Assembly: GCF_001655005.1 (NCBI RefSeq)
Contig: NZ_LXET01000041.1
Span: 200,493-264,492 of the forward strand
DNA: 64,000 nucleotides
Direction: 5' to 3'
From: Hafnia paralvei ATCC 29927
GTDB lineage: Bacteria > Pseudomonadota > Gammaproteobacteria > Enterobacterales > Enterobacteriaceae
Position 1 is the first letter of the stretch, and every line of letters begins with the position of its first letter. Under the pieces are notes generated by a model. That model was not told the origin of the DNA. It saw only the letters and a list, made by a program, of their open reading frames with translations, and made no database searches. Position numbers and translations under genes: made by a program. Of this stretch, positions 53,587 through 62,471 are shown piece after piece.

Positions 53587-54648
53587 TTAATATAGGTAGG
53601 TTCTTACCGAGGTGATTTTATTTCTCGAATTCCACTCAACTACATCAACTCCTTTTTTTGACATATTTCTTAAATTAAGCACATATTCGATAATGGAAGC
53701 ATTATCGTTTGAGTAAATACGCTGAGCGTCAATTCTTGTATCCGAATGGTCATCAAGGCGTTCTTTATAAAACTCTTTTAAGTTTGCCTTGCCCATCATC
53801 TTCGTGGCAGCGTCAGCAAGAATGACATCCTCATGGCACATATCGGAAAGCTTATTTGTTGCATGGTGATTGAGACATTGAATGTATTGCACTGCAAGAT
53901 GGCGCAGATATTCATTGCTATTGAAACGTGACGAAAAAGATTTTATTGCATGATTATCATAAAAATTGTAATAACCATTGTCAGCCAGAGGTCGTGTGAC
54001 TACCGAAAGTCCATTAAGAACCAATTCGTTGAGACAGCTGGAGATGTAGTATTCACCGTTGATGACCGCGCCTTTTTTAATCACGCTTTTCGCCGCTTCG
54101 ATGAAAATACTTCCCTTTCTGAAGTAAAAAAAGCCTGCAATGGCATCGCGGCTAATCGCTTTCTTCTCTGCAGACTCCACAACTTTACCCTCGCGATCTT
54201 TCTTCACGTAGGCCCATTTAGGATGCAATGACTCAAATGTGAGTACACCCGCATCCGCCTTCCGCTCACGGAAATCATTGATGATCTCCTGCGCATTGTC
54301 ATTAATGAAATGATCTGCGGAAGCAATAATTAACTCATTCTCCGCATCGAAATTATCAATAGAGAGCAAGCAGCTACACAGAGAACCTTGGGTTTCTCCA
54401 TGCAGAGGAATAACGGTTCCTTTGCCGTCTGTCACAATATTTACGATCGCGGAAAGACCTAGACTTTTATCTTGTTCAACCGGTAGCAAGAAAAGTCGCT
54501 GTGCTTCTTCTTCCAATGAGCGATAAATATCTTGTGAATACTCGAAGAGTGTTTTCTTGTTCACTTCATTAAGCAGCTTGGGATATGAAAATTCAGCAGA
54601 CATTTCATACAGCGAAGCTCCGCCCATTGGCGTAATGATGGTGATCAT
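53587..54648 (-). CDS. Sugar nucleotidyltransferase with SnoaL/NTF2-like C-terminal domain
   Basis: Residues 1-235 are a nucleotidyltransferase domain: the start IITPMGGASLYEMSAEFSYPKLLNEV is a variant of the GxGxR-x-PK loop, and ELIIASADHFIND is the metal-binding GD/SAD motif. Residues about 245-353 look like an NTF2/SnoaL domain (YIQCLNHHATNKLSDMCHEDVILADAATKMMGKANLKEFYKE), a fusion I do not recall in this context. The nucleotide and sugar are unknown. It is the last gene of the glycan operon and overlaps the HAD gene by four bases. Confidence 0.7.
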   Translation of the reverse strand: MITIITPMGGASLYEMSAEFSYPKLLNEVNKKTLFEYSQDIYRSLEEEAQRLFLLPVEQDKSLGLSAIVNIVTDGKGTVIPLHGETQGSLCSCLLSIDNFDAENELIIASADHFINDNAQEIINDFRERKADAGVLTFESLHPKWAYVKKDREGKVVESAEKKAISRDAIAGFFYFRKGSIFIEAAKSVIKKGAVINGEYYISSCLNELVLNGLSVVTRPLADNGYYNFYDNHAIKSFSSRFNSNEYLRHLAVQYIQCLNHHATNKLSDMCHEDVILADAATKMMGKANLKEFYKERLDDHSDTRIDAQRIYSNDNASIIEYVLNLRNMSKKGVDVVEWNSRNKITSVRTYLY

Positions 54649-55283
54649 TTTGCTGCCTCCTCAATATGAGCAATAAAACGCGAAATGTTGTCGTAGTTAA
54701 CGTCGTGAACCGTATCGACCTCTAAAACATGGGCACCACTGGCCTTAGCTGCACGAATGCCATTTTCATTATCTTCAACAATGACGCATTCATCTGGCCG
54801 AAAGCCAAGTTGGCTAATGGCTTTATTGTAAATTTCCGGATTCGGCTTTCCTTTAACAACATCTTGGTTAGAGAGAAAGAACTCTAGGTGTTGAATCAGA
54901 TTCGCCTTAGAGAGCATCACCTGAATAGTATTGCGGATTGAATTAGAGGCCACCGCCAGATGGTAACCATCACGCTTTAGCTGTGAGAGTGCAAACTCAT
55001 GGTTAAACATTGGGTTACAAAAGTTGTACACCATCTCCATGGTATATTGCTGCTTCATTTCATTAATGAAAGTATGCAACTCACGTGACAATCCTTTTTC
55101 GTTAGACAACATCTCCAGCTTATCTTTAGTCGGTAAGCCATCAAACTTAGTGAGATGATCCTGATGACTGATGGGCATGCCAAATAACTGAAGGATCTTG
55201 TTTAGCGCTTCATAATGCCAATCCTTAGCATCAATCAATACGCCGTCCATATCAAAAATCACTGCCTTTATTTTATTCGCCAT
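54645..55283 (-). CDS. HAD-superfamily phosphatase / phosphomutase-like
   Basis: A 212-residue HAD hydrolase: motif I VIFDMDGVLIDAKDWHYEAL with the nucleophile Asp and the acid/base Asp, motif II AVASNSIRN, and motif IV CVIVEDNENGIRAAKASGA. Closest in style to beta-phosphoglucomutase/sugar phosphatases (subfamily IA). It probably makes a sugar or polyol ready for nucleotide activation by a neighbouring nucleotidyltransferase. Its start overlaps the GDPD-like gene by 11 bases. Confidence 0.82.
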   Translation of the reverse strand: MANKIKAVIFDMDGVLIDAKDWHYEALNKILQLFGMPISHQDHLTKFDGLPTKDKLEMLSNEKGLSRELHTFINEMKQQYTMEMVYNFCNPMFNHEFALSQLKRDGYHLAVASNSIRNTIQVMLSKANLIQHLEFFLSNQDVVKGKPNPEIYNKAISQLGFRPDECVIVEDNENGIRAAKASGAHVLEVDTVHDVNYDNISRFIAHIEEAAK

Positions 55284-55911
55284 AAAATATCTCCTTGGCG
55301 TCGTCGGGAAAATCGGTACATAACATCAGATGCTTAGAGTTAAGTATTAATGGATCAAATGTCTTCATCAGACTCCACTCCTCTTGCGGGGATCTTTTAT
55401 GCAATTCCGAGGATACACAACAAACGTTGAATCCTCGCCCAATGTAGTTCCTGATCGTATCTTCATTAACTAAACTGCGCTGAAACCCATCCAACCAAAT
55501 ACCTTTTGACTTTAATGCCAACGCACTTTCTTGCTCATACTCACTAATACGGAAATAAACCTCAACACCACTGCGGTTGTATTCCATCATGTCTGGAATC
55601 GACATATCAAAGCAGAAGTAGTTGGTTAGACCCCATTCATCTACATACTGTTTAATCCTGGGTGCCAATCCGTCTGATTTAATGTTCAATGCTAAAGGTA
55701 GCTTATTATCATAATATGTATGCAGCTTTAGAAAATCACTGAATGACATGCAGTCAGCATCGGGAATATCATGACTAATGACTAGTTCACCATGGTAATC
55801 TCTGATGTCCGTTTCTGTTCCATATCCTAAAGAAAATGAACGTTTAAACGCTTCATAAGTATTCTTCTCACTAGCGTGCTTCCAATATCCACGATGTGAA
55901 ATAATCTGCAT
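55273..55911 (-). CDS. Glycerophosphodiester phosphodiesterase-like protein
   Basis: A 212-residue protein with the GDPD signature start IISHRGYWKHASEKNTYEAFKRSFSLGYG, then TDIRDYHGELVISHD, which supplies the catalytic His-Arg, Glu/Asp and His residues of the TIM-barrel phosphodiesterase. It is shorter than housekeeping GlpQ/UgpQ and has no signal peptide, so it acts in the cytoplasm. Its place among glycan genes hints at a glycerol phosphate or similar phosphodiester in the polymer. Confidence 0.78.
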   Translation of the reverse strand: MQIISHRGYWKHASEKNTYEAFKRSFSLGYGTETDIRDYHGELVISHDIPDADCMSFSDFLKLHTYYDNKLPLALNIKSDGLAPRIKQYVDEWGLTNYFCFDMSIPDMMEYNRSGVEVYFRISEYEQESALALKSKGIWLDGFQRSLVNEDTIRNYIGRGFNVCCVSSELHKRSPQEEWSLMKTFDPLILNSKHLMLCTDFPDDAKEIFYGE

Positions 55912-55917
55912 TTTTAG

Positions 55918-56655
55918 TTACCTATTAATGATATTTTTATATACATTTAAAGCGCTTTCGGTAGAACCGTTATATACCAGCTTGCCATGGTCCATAACCA
56001 AACAGCGAGTACATAATGCCTTAATTTGATTCTCATCATGGCTAACCAAAACAATGGTTTTCCCTTCTAACTTAATCTTTTTTATTTTCTCGATGCACTT
56101 AGCCTGAAATTGAGAATCACCGACGGCTAATGCTTCATCGATGACCAAAATATCAGAGTCTAAATGGACACCAATTGCAAAGGCCAAGCGTAAATACATA
56201 CCCGATGAGTAAAACTTCACAGGAACATCAATGAAATTGCCAATTTCAGAGAAAGCAATAATATCATCCATCTTTTTTTTCACTTCATCGTGTGACATAC
56301 CTAAGATGGCACCTGACAAATAGATATTTTCGCTCCCAGTTAACTCATGATGAAATCCTGTTCCCACTTCAAGCAAACAAGAATATGAGCCGTTAACCTT
56401 AATACGACCTGATGATGGTAAAATAATCTGTGTGAGAAGTTTTAATAATGTAGACTTCCCCGCGCCATTATGGCCCACGATCGCAACTGACTCACCTTTA
56501 GCAATAGAAAAACTGATGTCAGTTGCTGCGATAAAGTTCTCATTTTCATTATTTAACGGATTTTTTTGTTTAGAAAATGAGAAGATTTCTCGTAGGGTTT
56601 TATTATGTACTGCCTTCGAAGAGTAAATTTTGCTAACTGCGCTAAAATGTATCAT
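55918..56655 (-). CDS. ABC transporter ATPase for polysaccharide export (KpsT/Wzt class)
   Basis: A 245-residue ATPase with Walker A VGHNGAGKSTLLKLL, the family signature YSSGMYLRLAFAIGV (in place of the usual LSGGQ), Walker B ILVIDEALAVGD and the switch histidine in VLVSHD. The signature and GTGFHHELTGSENIYL are typical of exporters of capsules, O-antigens and teichoic acids. No extra substrate-binding C-terminal domain is present, so it is KpsT-like in size. Overlaps the permease gene by four bases. Confidence 0.9.
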   Translation of the reverse strand: MIHFSAVSKIYSSKAVHNKTLREIFSFSKQKNPLNNENENFIAATDISFSIAKGESVAIVGHNGAGKSTLLKLLTQIILPSSGRIKVNGSYSCLLEVGTGFHHELTGSENIYLSGAILGMSHDEVKKKMDDIIAFSEIGNFIDVPVKFYSSGMYLRLAFAIGVHLDSDILVIDEALAVGDSQFQAKCIEKIKKIKLEGKTIVLVSHDENQIKALCTRCLVMDHGKLVYNGSTESALNVYKNIINR

Positions 56656-57476
56656 TCCAAATCAACCACTTTTCTTTCATTAACTAAAAAGTATATTGTT
56701 CCTACAATAGTAATAGTTGCAGCGATTGAAAGGTAATATCCCATGGAAGGCTTGATTCCTCCATTCAGTAATGCATATCGCCCCAGCGAAATAATCCCAG
56801 ACAGTGGGTTCATTTCATACCATCGCTTCATTTGCGCTGGAACAATCGATTGTGTATAAACAATCGGAGAGGCATAAAACAGCATCTGCATCGCAAGAGG
56901 GACAATATGCTTAAAGTCTTTATGTTTAACCTTCAAAATTGCCATAAAACACCCCAACCCCCACGCCAGTAATAGCGTTATCATCACGCATATAGGGAAA
57001 TAAACCAGCATTGTGATAACATCAAATCGTATTCCCATAAAATAAAGTATCGGGATAAAAAAGATAACAGAGATAAAAAAGTCGATTAACGATACCGTCA
57101 TACTCACCAAGCTCAATATCAGTCTTGGAAAATATATTTTCTTTATTATACCCATGTTATTTATCAGTGAATCACTCACGGAATTCATACAACCAGAAAA
57201 TAAATTCCAAAGCAGAATACCAACCATCAAAACTGCAGCATAAGGCGCCTGATATTCAGGTGTTGGTAGCTTAACCAAAATACCAAATACAAAAAAGTAG
57301 AGTAGTATACTGACTAGCGGATTGATAACGGCCCAAATAAATCCTAAAGCGGTTTGTTTGTATCTTACAGTAAAATCTCTTTTGACCAGTTGCCAAATGA
57401 GATACTTTGCTGAAATTATTTCTGATAGGCGCGTAATACTATACGGGGTAGAGACAAATCCTTTCATTACTAGCAC
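56652..57476 (-). CDS. ABC transporter permease for polysaccharide export (KpsM/Wzm class)
   Basis: A 274-residue membrane protein with six hydrophobic helices and the ABC-2 family pattern: LIWQLVKRDFTVRYKQTALGFIWAVINPL at the start, and MLFYASPIVYTQSIVPAQMKRWYEMNPLSGII near the end. Together with the ATPase gene after it, it should export a finished glycan across the inner membrane. Confidence 0.9.
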   Translation of the reverse strand: MLVMKGFVSTPYSITRLSEIISAKYLIWQLVKRDFTVRYKQTALGFIWAVINPLVSILLYFFVFGILVKLPTPEYQAPYAAVLMVGILLWNLFSGCMNSVSDSLINNMGIIKKIYFPRLILSLVSMTVSLIDFFISVIFFIPILYFMGIRFDVITMLVYFPICVMITLLLAWGLGCFMAILKVKHKDFKHIVPLAMQMLFYASPIVYTQSIVPAQMKRWYEMNPLSGIISLGRYALLNGGIKPSMGYYLSIAATITIVGTIYFLVNERKVVDLE

Positions 57477-58486
57477 CTTTTACTGAATAATTTTATTGCA
57501 ATATGTCGAACGTAGGGGATTTTAAGCAGCGAGGTTCTGATATAAAAATACCCTTTCATCATTTGAGTAATTAATACATGAACTCTATCGCTAGCACTCA
57601 GCGGCATTTTTATACCGAATAGATACAGATTGTAAAGTTTGAGCCAGTCAGAATATCGATAAATACTATGCAGCCCCTTAGAAGCATATACATCTTTATG
57701 TTTACTCCACTCAAAACCCAACTGTTCTGCGGTGTAAGGAATATAGTTTGATACATAGTATCGCTCAGAGTCTGATACTAGCGCGCTGGTTCTTTCTGAA
57801 TTTCCGCTGAACACCATGCGTCCCGTTTTCTCTTTTATGCAGTTCACCCAAATATACTGCTCTGGTGCAAAATTCATAACGCTAAAGAAGAATTTAGAAG
57901 CGCATATTTTAAATAATTCGCTATTCGCCAAATCGATGTCAAATAAACGCAGCAGATCCTGTTTGTAGCCAATCAGCATAATATCACCGGGGTGAAAAAG
58001 ATAAGGCAAGTATCCGCGTGCATCACGTGCAAATAAATTGCAGTTGATGACCCTGCGCTCAAATATGCTATAACTCTCTTCGCGCTTTAAGTTGTCGTCT
58101 TGCTGAAGGTGTTTCTCGATGAGTTGAATGGCATCATCATTGATCAGGCACGAATCTGAGCGAATTTTAATCACAATTGGATTGCGAGCCTCACTAATAC
58201 CTGCCAAGGAAGAGACTATCATACGGTTAATATTACTCTTCAGCTTTGCATCACCATCATCGAAACTGATGGTACCAGGGTCTGGGCTATACACTAAACG
58301 TACATCCCATTCCTTCACTGCGCTCTCCAACTGCCTAATCAAATCTGGTTTTACTGCCCAGGTTGAGATAATAATTTCTGACAGAGGATAACTACTACGC
58401 GTTATTGCGAGATTATCAATCAGTGATTGCTGAAGTATTCCATCACAGAAGAAAGGTCCCTGAATTACTATGCTCAGGTTTTTCAT
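57470..58486 (-). CDS. WavE-like glycosyltransferase
   Basis: A 338-residue protein with the start NLSIVIQGPFFCDGILQQSLIDNL and the segment VIKIRSDSCLIND. These resemble the WavE family, named in Vibrio cholerae LPS core synthesis and common in capsule clusters, with a nucleotide-sugar fold and a D-x-D-like motif. The sugar and linkage are unknown. It overlaps the permease gene by seven bases and is one base from the next gene. Confidence 0.75.
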   Translation of the reverse strand: MKNLSIVIQGPFFCDGILQQSLIDNLAITRSSYPLSEIIISTWAVKPDLIRQLESAVKEWDVRLVYSPDPGTISFDDGDAKLKSNINRMIVSSLAGISEARNPIVIKIRSDSCLINDDAIQLIEKHLQQDDNLKREESYSIFERRVINCNLFARDARGYLPYLFHPGDIMLIGYKQDLLRLFDIDLANSELFKICASKFFFSVMNFAPEQYIWVNCIKEKTGRMVFSGNSERTSALVSDSERYYVSNYIPYTAEQLGFEWSKHKDVYASKGLHSIYRYSDWLKLYNLYLFGIKMPLSASDRVHVLITQMMKGYFYIRTSLLKIPYVRHIAIKLFSKRC

Positions 58487-58987
58487 TTATTCCTCTTTGC
58501 TTCCAAGAAAAGTTTTGCCTAGCCAGCCATATAATTTCAGCAGTGACTCCGTTTTCTTAACGCCAAGATAACCCATGCAAATATTTTTTAAAATCGCTCC
58601 CCGTTCTCCTAAATGGGCGACGCGTGTATAACTATTACTCATATTGAAAAATGACCAGAGTTCATTTCTGTAGTCGTCGTGCTTAGCTGAAACGATGAAA
58701 ATATCGACGTCAAACTGTTCACTCTTCTTACTGAGAATTAACATTTTGACTAAGGTGATAAGATGTTCTCGATAAATATCATACTCTTTGTTATTGCTCA
58801 CTTTTACAAAGACCAGGTAATGACTGCCGGTCAAATCTAAATCGAAATTTTTAGTTAACTCCAAATCAAACCCCATATTCACGACAATATATGGCTTTGA
58901 TAAAAGCATGGGTATTTTGGTCAGAGTACTATTGTTACGCCATAACCCGTACTCTTCTTCTGTAACGCCTTCAACACTTAAATTCAT
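58487..58987 (-). CDS. Unknown protein in the glycan operon
   Basis: A 166-residue cytoplasmic protein without a signal peptide or membrane segment. A beta/alpha pattern is suggested by PYIVVNMGFDLELTKNFDL, HYLVFVKVSNN and DVDIFIVSAKHDDYR, and the C-terminus has RGAILKNICMGYLGVKKTESLLKLYGWLGK. I do not recognise a family. It sits between two glycosyltransferase candidates with tight spacing, so a role in the same polymer is likely. Confidence 0.6.
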   Translation of the reverse strand: MNLSVEGVTEEEYGLWRNNSTLTKIPMLLSKPYIVVNMGFDLELTKNFDLDLTGSHYLVFVKVSNNKEYDIYREHLITLVKMLILSKKSEQFDVDIFIVSAKHDDYRNELWSFFNMSNSYTRVAHLGERGAILKNICMGYLGVKKTESLLKLYGWLGKTFLGSKEE

Positions 58988-58997
58988 TTCTGGCTCC

Positions 58998-60737
58998 TCA
59001 GCGTAAGTATGGTGTGCTGATACTTAGCAAGTTAGCTATCTCGCTCACTTTCATCGGTAAATAAGTTCCCTTATAAAAATGTTTAAGATAGAAAGCCGAG
59101 ATCCATGTGCAAAGCGCTGTGGTGCTATTTTTCTTAATAAACCAATCTGTTTTCTTGCGGTAGAATGGTGAATAAACATACGAATGGAACAGTTGGTTGT
59201 TCAGAATAAAACTGCCTACCAACACACCTTTTTTCGTGTCAGGACTCGCTGAGGAAAATATAATTCTGACAACCTTAATGAGTTCATTGGGCGCCATTTC
59301 TTCGCATAAAATGTTGCGGCTAAAATCGTCGATGAACTCTGAAACACACGATAACTGTACCGTGACCTCTTTCATCACTGCTTTAATCAGTAAATAGCGC
59401 CCCATCCCACTCATTTTTGCCGACGTCACTTTGAGTAAAGTTTGCTTCGTCACGCCATATTTCTTGGCGAACGCATACATCCGCTTACGTGCATCTTCAT
59501 CAGAAATGCGGAATAGAGGCTTACGGGCAACAAACGGTAAAAGCTCCATCAATGAGCGACTCATTTGCTCCTTGCCACGATAGTCTCGTATACCGACGTA
59601 GCCATAATAGTGGATCACCGAGCGCGCATTCATACTTTGCGTAAGCGTGTGCGGATTGATAATCGACGGTATACCTGCGGCGCTAGCCCTTATTCCATGT
59701 TCAATGTCTTCGTAGTCATTCCAGTACAATGCTTCATTCTGTGGACAAAATTGCCAGAGTGATTTTTTCGCAATGTACAGGCTGCCCGTTAAATAATCGT
59801 GACCAAACTGAGATCGAGCCGGATGCTGATAGCAATAGAATAGTTTGCTGATCAGCGGAATATCTTTTTTCCCGACATGATGAATATCCAACTCTCGCGT
59901 TAAATCTTGTTCAATGGAGTTGAAATCTGAATATTTACGCGGAATAAGATTATGTTTATCAACAAAGTAGAAAGACTGCAGGCCCGTAAAGGGATAGTGA
60001 TCGCCAAACGCTACCATCGCAGACCAGAAATTGCTGGGCAGTAAGACACGGTCATGAATGATGCATAGATTTTCATAGCGTGCTTCCTGCGCCAAGACAT
60101 TTTTCTTGCGCGTAATATGTACTGGGGGTGCCGGTATATCGGTACCCACAATGCGTACCTTATCGAAATACTTGAAATCTGGATGAGGCATTCCGCATAG
60201 CAAGATTTCCTTTTGCGGCACATCCAGCTCTAGGATACGCTCCACACAAGCATTTAAGAACGTCGGTTCATCTGGCCCGACAGGAATACAGAAACTCCAT
60301 TGCTCTAACCCCTGCTCTTTTTCAACCGGCAGCCGCTGTACTTTTTCATAAATATCAAATCCTAACTCACTCGTCTCAATCCGCTGGAAAGCTTCATGAT
60401 AATAAGCGCGCTCTAACATACTTTCAGTGGCAATAGCCTCTTTGATGTAGAGGTATTGGCCAACTTTCAGTTGATGTGCAACGTCCCACAAAAGGTGGGC
60501 GTACAAAGCTGAATCATTTTGTACGTTAATCAGTGCAACATCACCGTCAAACTCATTCATAAATCGTGACGTACCATTCACGATGAATTTGCGCGTACTG
60601 ATATTGCCTTCAACCGGTGAAAAACTGATCAGCATGGTATTGTTCGGCTGCCTAAACATCGTTTCATTAATGCAAAAACGACGCTTAACAAAAACGTGTT
60701 TGAGTTTTTTGTCGTGTACGTATTGGATGAGTTGCAT
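58998..60737 (-). CDS. Large glycosyltransferase-like protein
   Basis: A 579-residue protein. From about residue 145 to 370 there is a GT-A type glycosyltransferase pattern: SFCIPVGPDEPTFLNACVERIL, then ARYENLCIIHDRVLLPSNFW, where HDR stands for the DxD region, and LYWNDYEDIEHGIRASAAGIPSII, the ED-type acidic motif of inverting family 2 enzymes. The N-terminal 140 and the C-terminal 200 residues match nothing I know, so more than one activity is possible. AT-rich codon use. Confidence 0.68.
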   Translation of the reverse strand: MQLIQYVHDKKLKHVFVKRRFCINETMFRQPNNTMLISFSPVEGNISTRKFIVNGTSRFMNEFDGDVALINVQNDSALYAHLLWDVAHQLKVGQYLYIKEAIATESMLERAYYHEAFQRIETSELGFDIYEKVQRLPVEKEQGLEQWSFCIPVGPDEPTFLNACVERILELDVPQKEILLCGMPHPDFKYFDKVRIVGTDIPAPPVHITRKKNVLAQEARYENLCIIHDRVLLPSNFWSAMVAFGDHYPFTGLQSFYFVDKHNLIPRKYSDFNSIEQDLTRELDIHHVGKKDIPLISKLFYCYQHPARSQFGHDYLTGSLYIAKKSLWQFCPQNEALYWNDYEDIEHGIRASAAGIPSIINPHTLTQSMNARSVIHYYGYVGIRDYRGKEQMSRSLMELLPFVARKPLFRISDEDARKRMYAFAKKYGVTKQTLLKVTSAKMSGMGRYLLIKAVMKEVTVQLSCVSEFIDDFSRNILCEEMAPNELIKVVRIIFSSASPDTKKGVLVGSFILNNQLFHSYVYSPFYRKKTDWFIKKNSTTALCTWISAFYLKHFYKGTYLPMKVSEIANLLSISTPYLR

Positions 60738-60772
60738 GACAGGTCAACTTGTTCAGTATTTTGACTTCAGAA

Positions 60773-61528
60773 TTAGAAACTGAGCGCTTTTTGGCAAACA
60801 GGAAGTGATTTAAATAGATCCAAATCTTCCGGTGTACCGAGCCCGTACATGCCATTAGCTTCTTCGCCGACATTAAATACACCGATTCGCGCGCGATCAC
60901 GTTCATACATATAGGTATAAACTGGTGCAACATAGAACTCACCATTAGAACGATCGTTGCAGGTAATCATGGCCTCAGCGAGTTCACAGAAATCACGCCC
61001 TGAGCGATAGTTATAAATCCCAACGGTTGCCTCATCAGAAACTACCTGTTTCTCTACTACGCGCTTAACCAGTTTTTTATTATCAAATTCTACATAAGAC
61101 CACTTCGGGTCATTGGCTTTCATCGTCATAATGAGGCCATCAAGATTTTGTCCATCCATAGCAGCCAAATAGCTATCAATGTTGACGTCAACCCACTGGT
61201 CTGAATTAGCAATCATTAGCGGATCTTTATTACAAATAAAACGTTTAGCACAAAGTACGGTACTTGCTGCACCCTCAGTAATTCCGTCAATGGCAACCAC
61301 GATGCATCCAGGCGCTAATTCCTCAAGAATCTCTTTAAGGTTGTAGGCTTTGAGGTGTTCTTTCTGGCAAATAAAAATAAACCGATGTAAACGACGAGGA
61401 CGCAAATTGTTAATGACGAGTTCGATCATCCGACGATGCCCAATCTTGATTAACGGTTTGGGATCAGAATAACCTGCTAAGGCAAAACGACTTCCACGCC
61501 CTGCCATTGGGATAACAATGTTCAGCAT
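60773..61528 (-). CDS. Sugar nucleotidyltransferase
   Basis: A 251-residue protein with the classic NTP-transferase start LNIVIPMAGRGSRFALAGYSDPKPLIKIG, the metal and substrate motif MIANSDQWVD and a GxxNGEFYVAPVY-like segment (RSNGEFYVAP). It activates a sugar-1-phosphate or similar with CTP, GTP or another nucleotide. It differs from the second nucleotidyltransferase at the end of the operon, whose corresponding loop is degenerate. Overlaps the cupin gene by seven bases. Confidence 0.85.
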   Translation of the reverse strand: MLNIVIPMAGRGSRFALAGYSDPKPLIKIGHRRMIELVINNLRPRRLHRFIFICQKEHLKAYNLKEILEELAPGCIVVAIDGITEGAASTVLCAKRFICNKDPLMIANSDQWVDVNIDSYLAAMDGQNLDGLIMTMKANDPKWSYVEFDNKKLVKRVVEKQVVSDEATVGIYNYRSGRDFCELAEAMITCNDRSNGEFYVAPVYTYMYERDRARIGVFNVGEEANGMYGLGTPEDLDLFKSLPVCQKALSF

Positions 61529-61857
61529 GCTTCATCCTCTACAATATATTTATCGTTTAACGCGCCAGGTAATTTGACGACAGTAGTCACAGTGTCTTCG
61601 ATGGCATAAAAATCGGTCGCTTCGCCTGGGGCTATCTCTATAATATCGCCTGCGATATATTCCACTCCAGACATCCGAACTCGGCCTGAAACTATCACCG
61701 TAATTTCCGTGGCAATTTTATGAAAGTGTCGGCGCTCGTGCTCTCCTGCGCGGAAATGTTGTACAGCAACTTCAACATTTTGGGTGCGAAAAAGTGAAGG
61801 CGTAAAGTCACCAACAAACCAACCCCTAGTCATTGAATCAATGCGTGTTTTTTTCAT
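61522..61857 (-). CDS. Small cupin-domain protein
   Basis: A 111-residue single-domain cupin. The metal-ligand motif 1 is VQHFRAGEHERRHFHKIATEITVIVSG (two histidines and Glu) and motif 2 is GDIIEIAPGEATDFYAIEDT. Cupins of this size in sugar clusters act as epimerases, isomerases or binding proteins. The substrate cannot be inferred. It starts the enzyme part of the operon, 83 bases after the RfaH-like gene. Confidence 0.75.
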   Translation of the reverse strand: MKKTRIDSMTRGWFVGDFTPSLFRTQNVEVAVQHFRAGEHERRHFHKIATEITVIVSGRVRMSGVEYIAGDIIEIAPGEATDFYAIEDTVTTVVKLPGALNDKYIVEDEAC

Positions 61858-61940
61858 AAATTTAAAGATAATTGATTGAATTTAAATATGTTATGCCAAG
61901 CCATTCTGCGCACTTGATGCAGGCTTAGTATCAACTCATG

Positions 61941-62405
61941 TTAGTGCCTGGTTTCATTTAATAATTCATCGAGTAATGCAAGAAATGCGTAGGTTCTTTT
62001 GATCGTATTTTCGTTGGTAATTAAAGACTTCAGTCGCTCTTTTAACTCCAAATACTTCTCGTCTTGCACCTCAGCATCTGCAGGAGCAATTTGCGTATAG
62101 GTTTGAATCATCAACGCATCAATAAGTGCCTTAGGTAACGCTCTAGGCTCATCGCCATAGCGCACAAAATAGCTAACGCCTGGTGATGAGTTGACGCTAG
62201 ATATATTTACCTCCAGCGGATCAAACTCGACAAATAGATAAGGTTGGAACATAGGTTCTATTTTCACTCTCACGCCACCAGAATCTTTCCTCTTCTTCTC
62301 AATCCTCATCATCGGGCAAAAAGTTCTAACGCCGAGCAGCGAAAGTGTGGTTTTAGCCTGTTCTATCTTCCCTCGTTTACAGCAAACTAAATACCATCCC
62401 ATCAC
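61941..62405 (-). CDS. RfaH/NusG-family antiterminator paralogue without KOW domain
   Basis: Residues 1-100 match the RfaH NusG N-terminal domain: WYLVCCKRGKIEQAKTTL (RfaH has WYLLYCKRGQLQRAQ), the PMMRIEK segment, EPMFQPYLFVEFDP and GVSYFVRYGDEPRALP. This domain binds RNA polymerase and the ops DNA element. The usual C-terminal KOW region (GDKVxIxxGxFxG) is absent; residues 115-154 instead look helical, with LELKERLKSLI and AFLALLDELLNETRH. The frame has GTG at 62405, well spaced from AAGGG, then ATG one codon later. As head of the glycan operon it probably suppresses polarity there. Not the chromosomal housekeeping rfaH, judging by context and divergence. Confidence 0.82.
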   Translation of the reverse strand: MMGWYLVCCKRGKIEQAKTTLSLLGVRTFCPMMRIEKKRKDSGGVRVKIEPMFQPYLFVEFDPLEVNISSVNSSPGVSYFVRYGDEPRALPKALIDALMIQTYTQIAPADAEVQDEKYLELKERLKSLITNENTIKRTYAFLALLDELLNETRH

Positions 62406-62457
62406 GGTTTTAACCCTTACTTTTCAACTAAAAATTAAGCAACCAGCTATAAAGCAG

Positions 62458-62471
62458 AAAAGCTCCGCCGT
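62458..62471 (-). promoter_or_regulatory. ops-like element in the glycan operon leader
   Basis: Read on the minus strand this is ACGGCGGAGCTTTT, about 52 bases before the RfaH-like start codon. It resembles the ops element GGCGGTAGCGT recognised by RfaH; GC-GGA-GC could form the small hairpin that RfaH reads in the non-template strand (GC-GGTA-GC in E. coli). The same 13 bases occur in the divergent adhesin leader. Confidence 0.5.
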
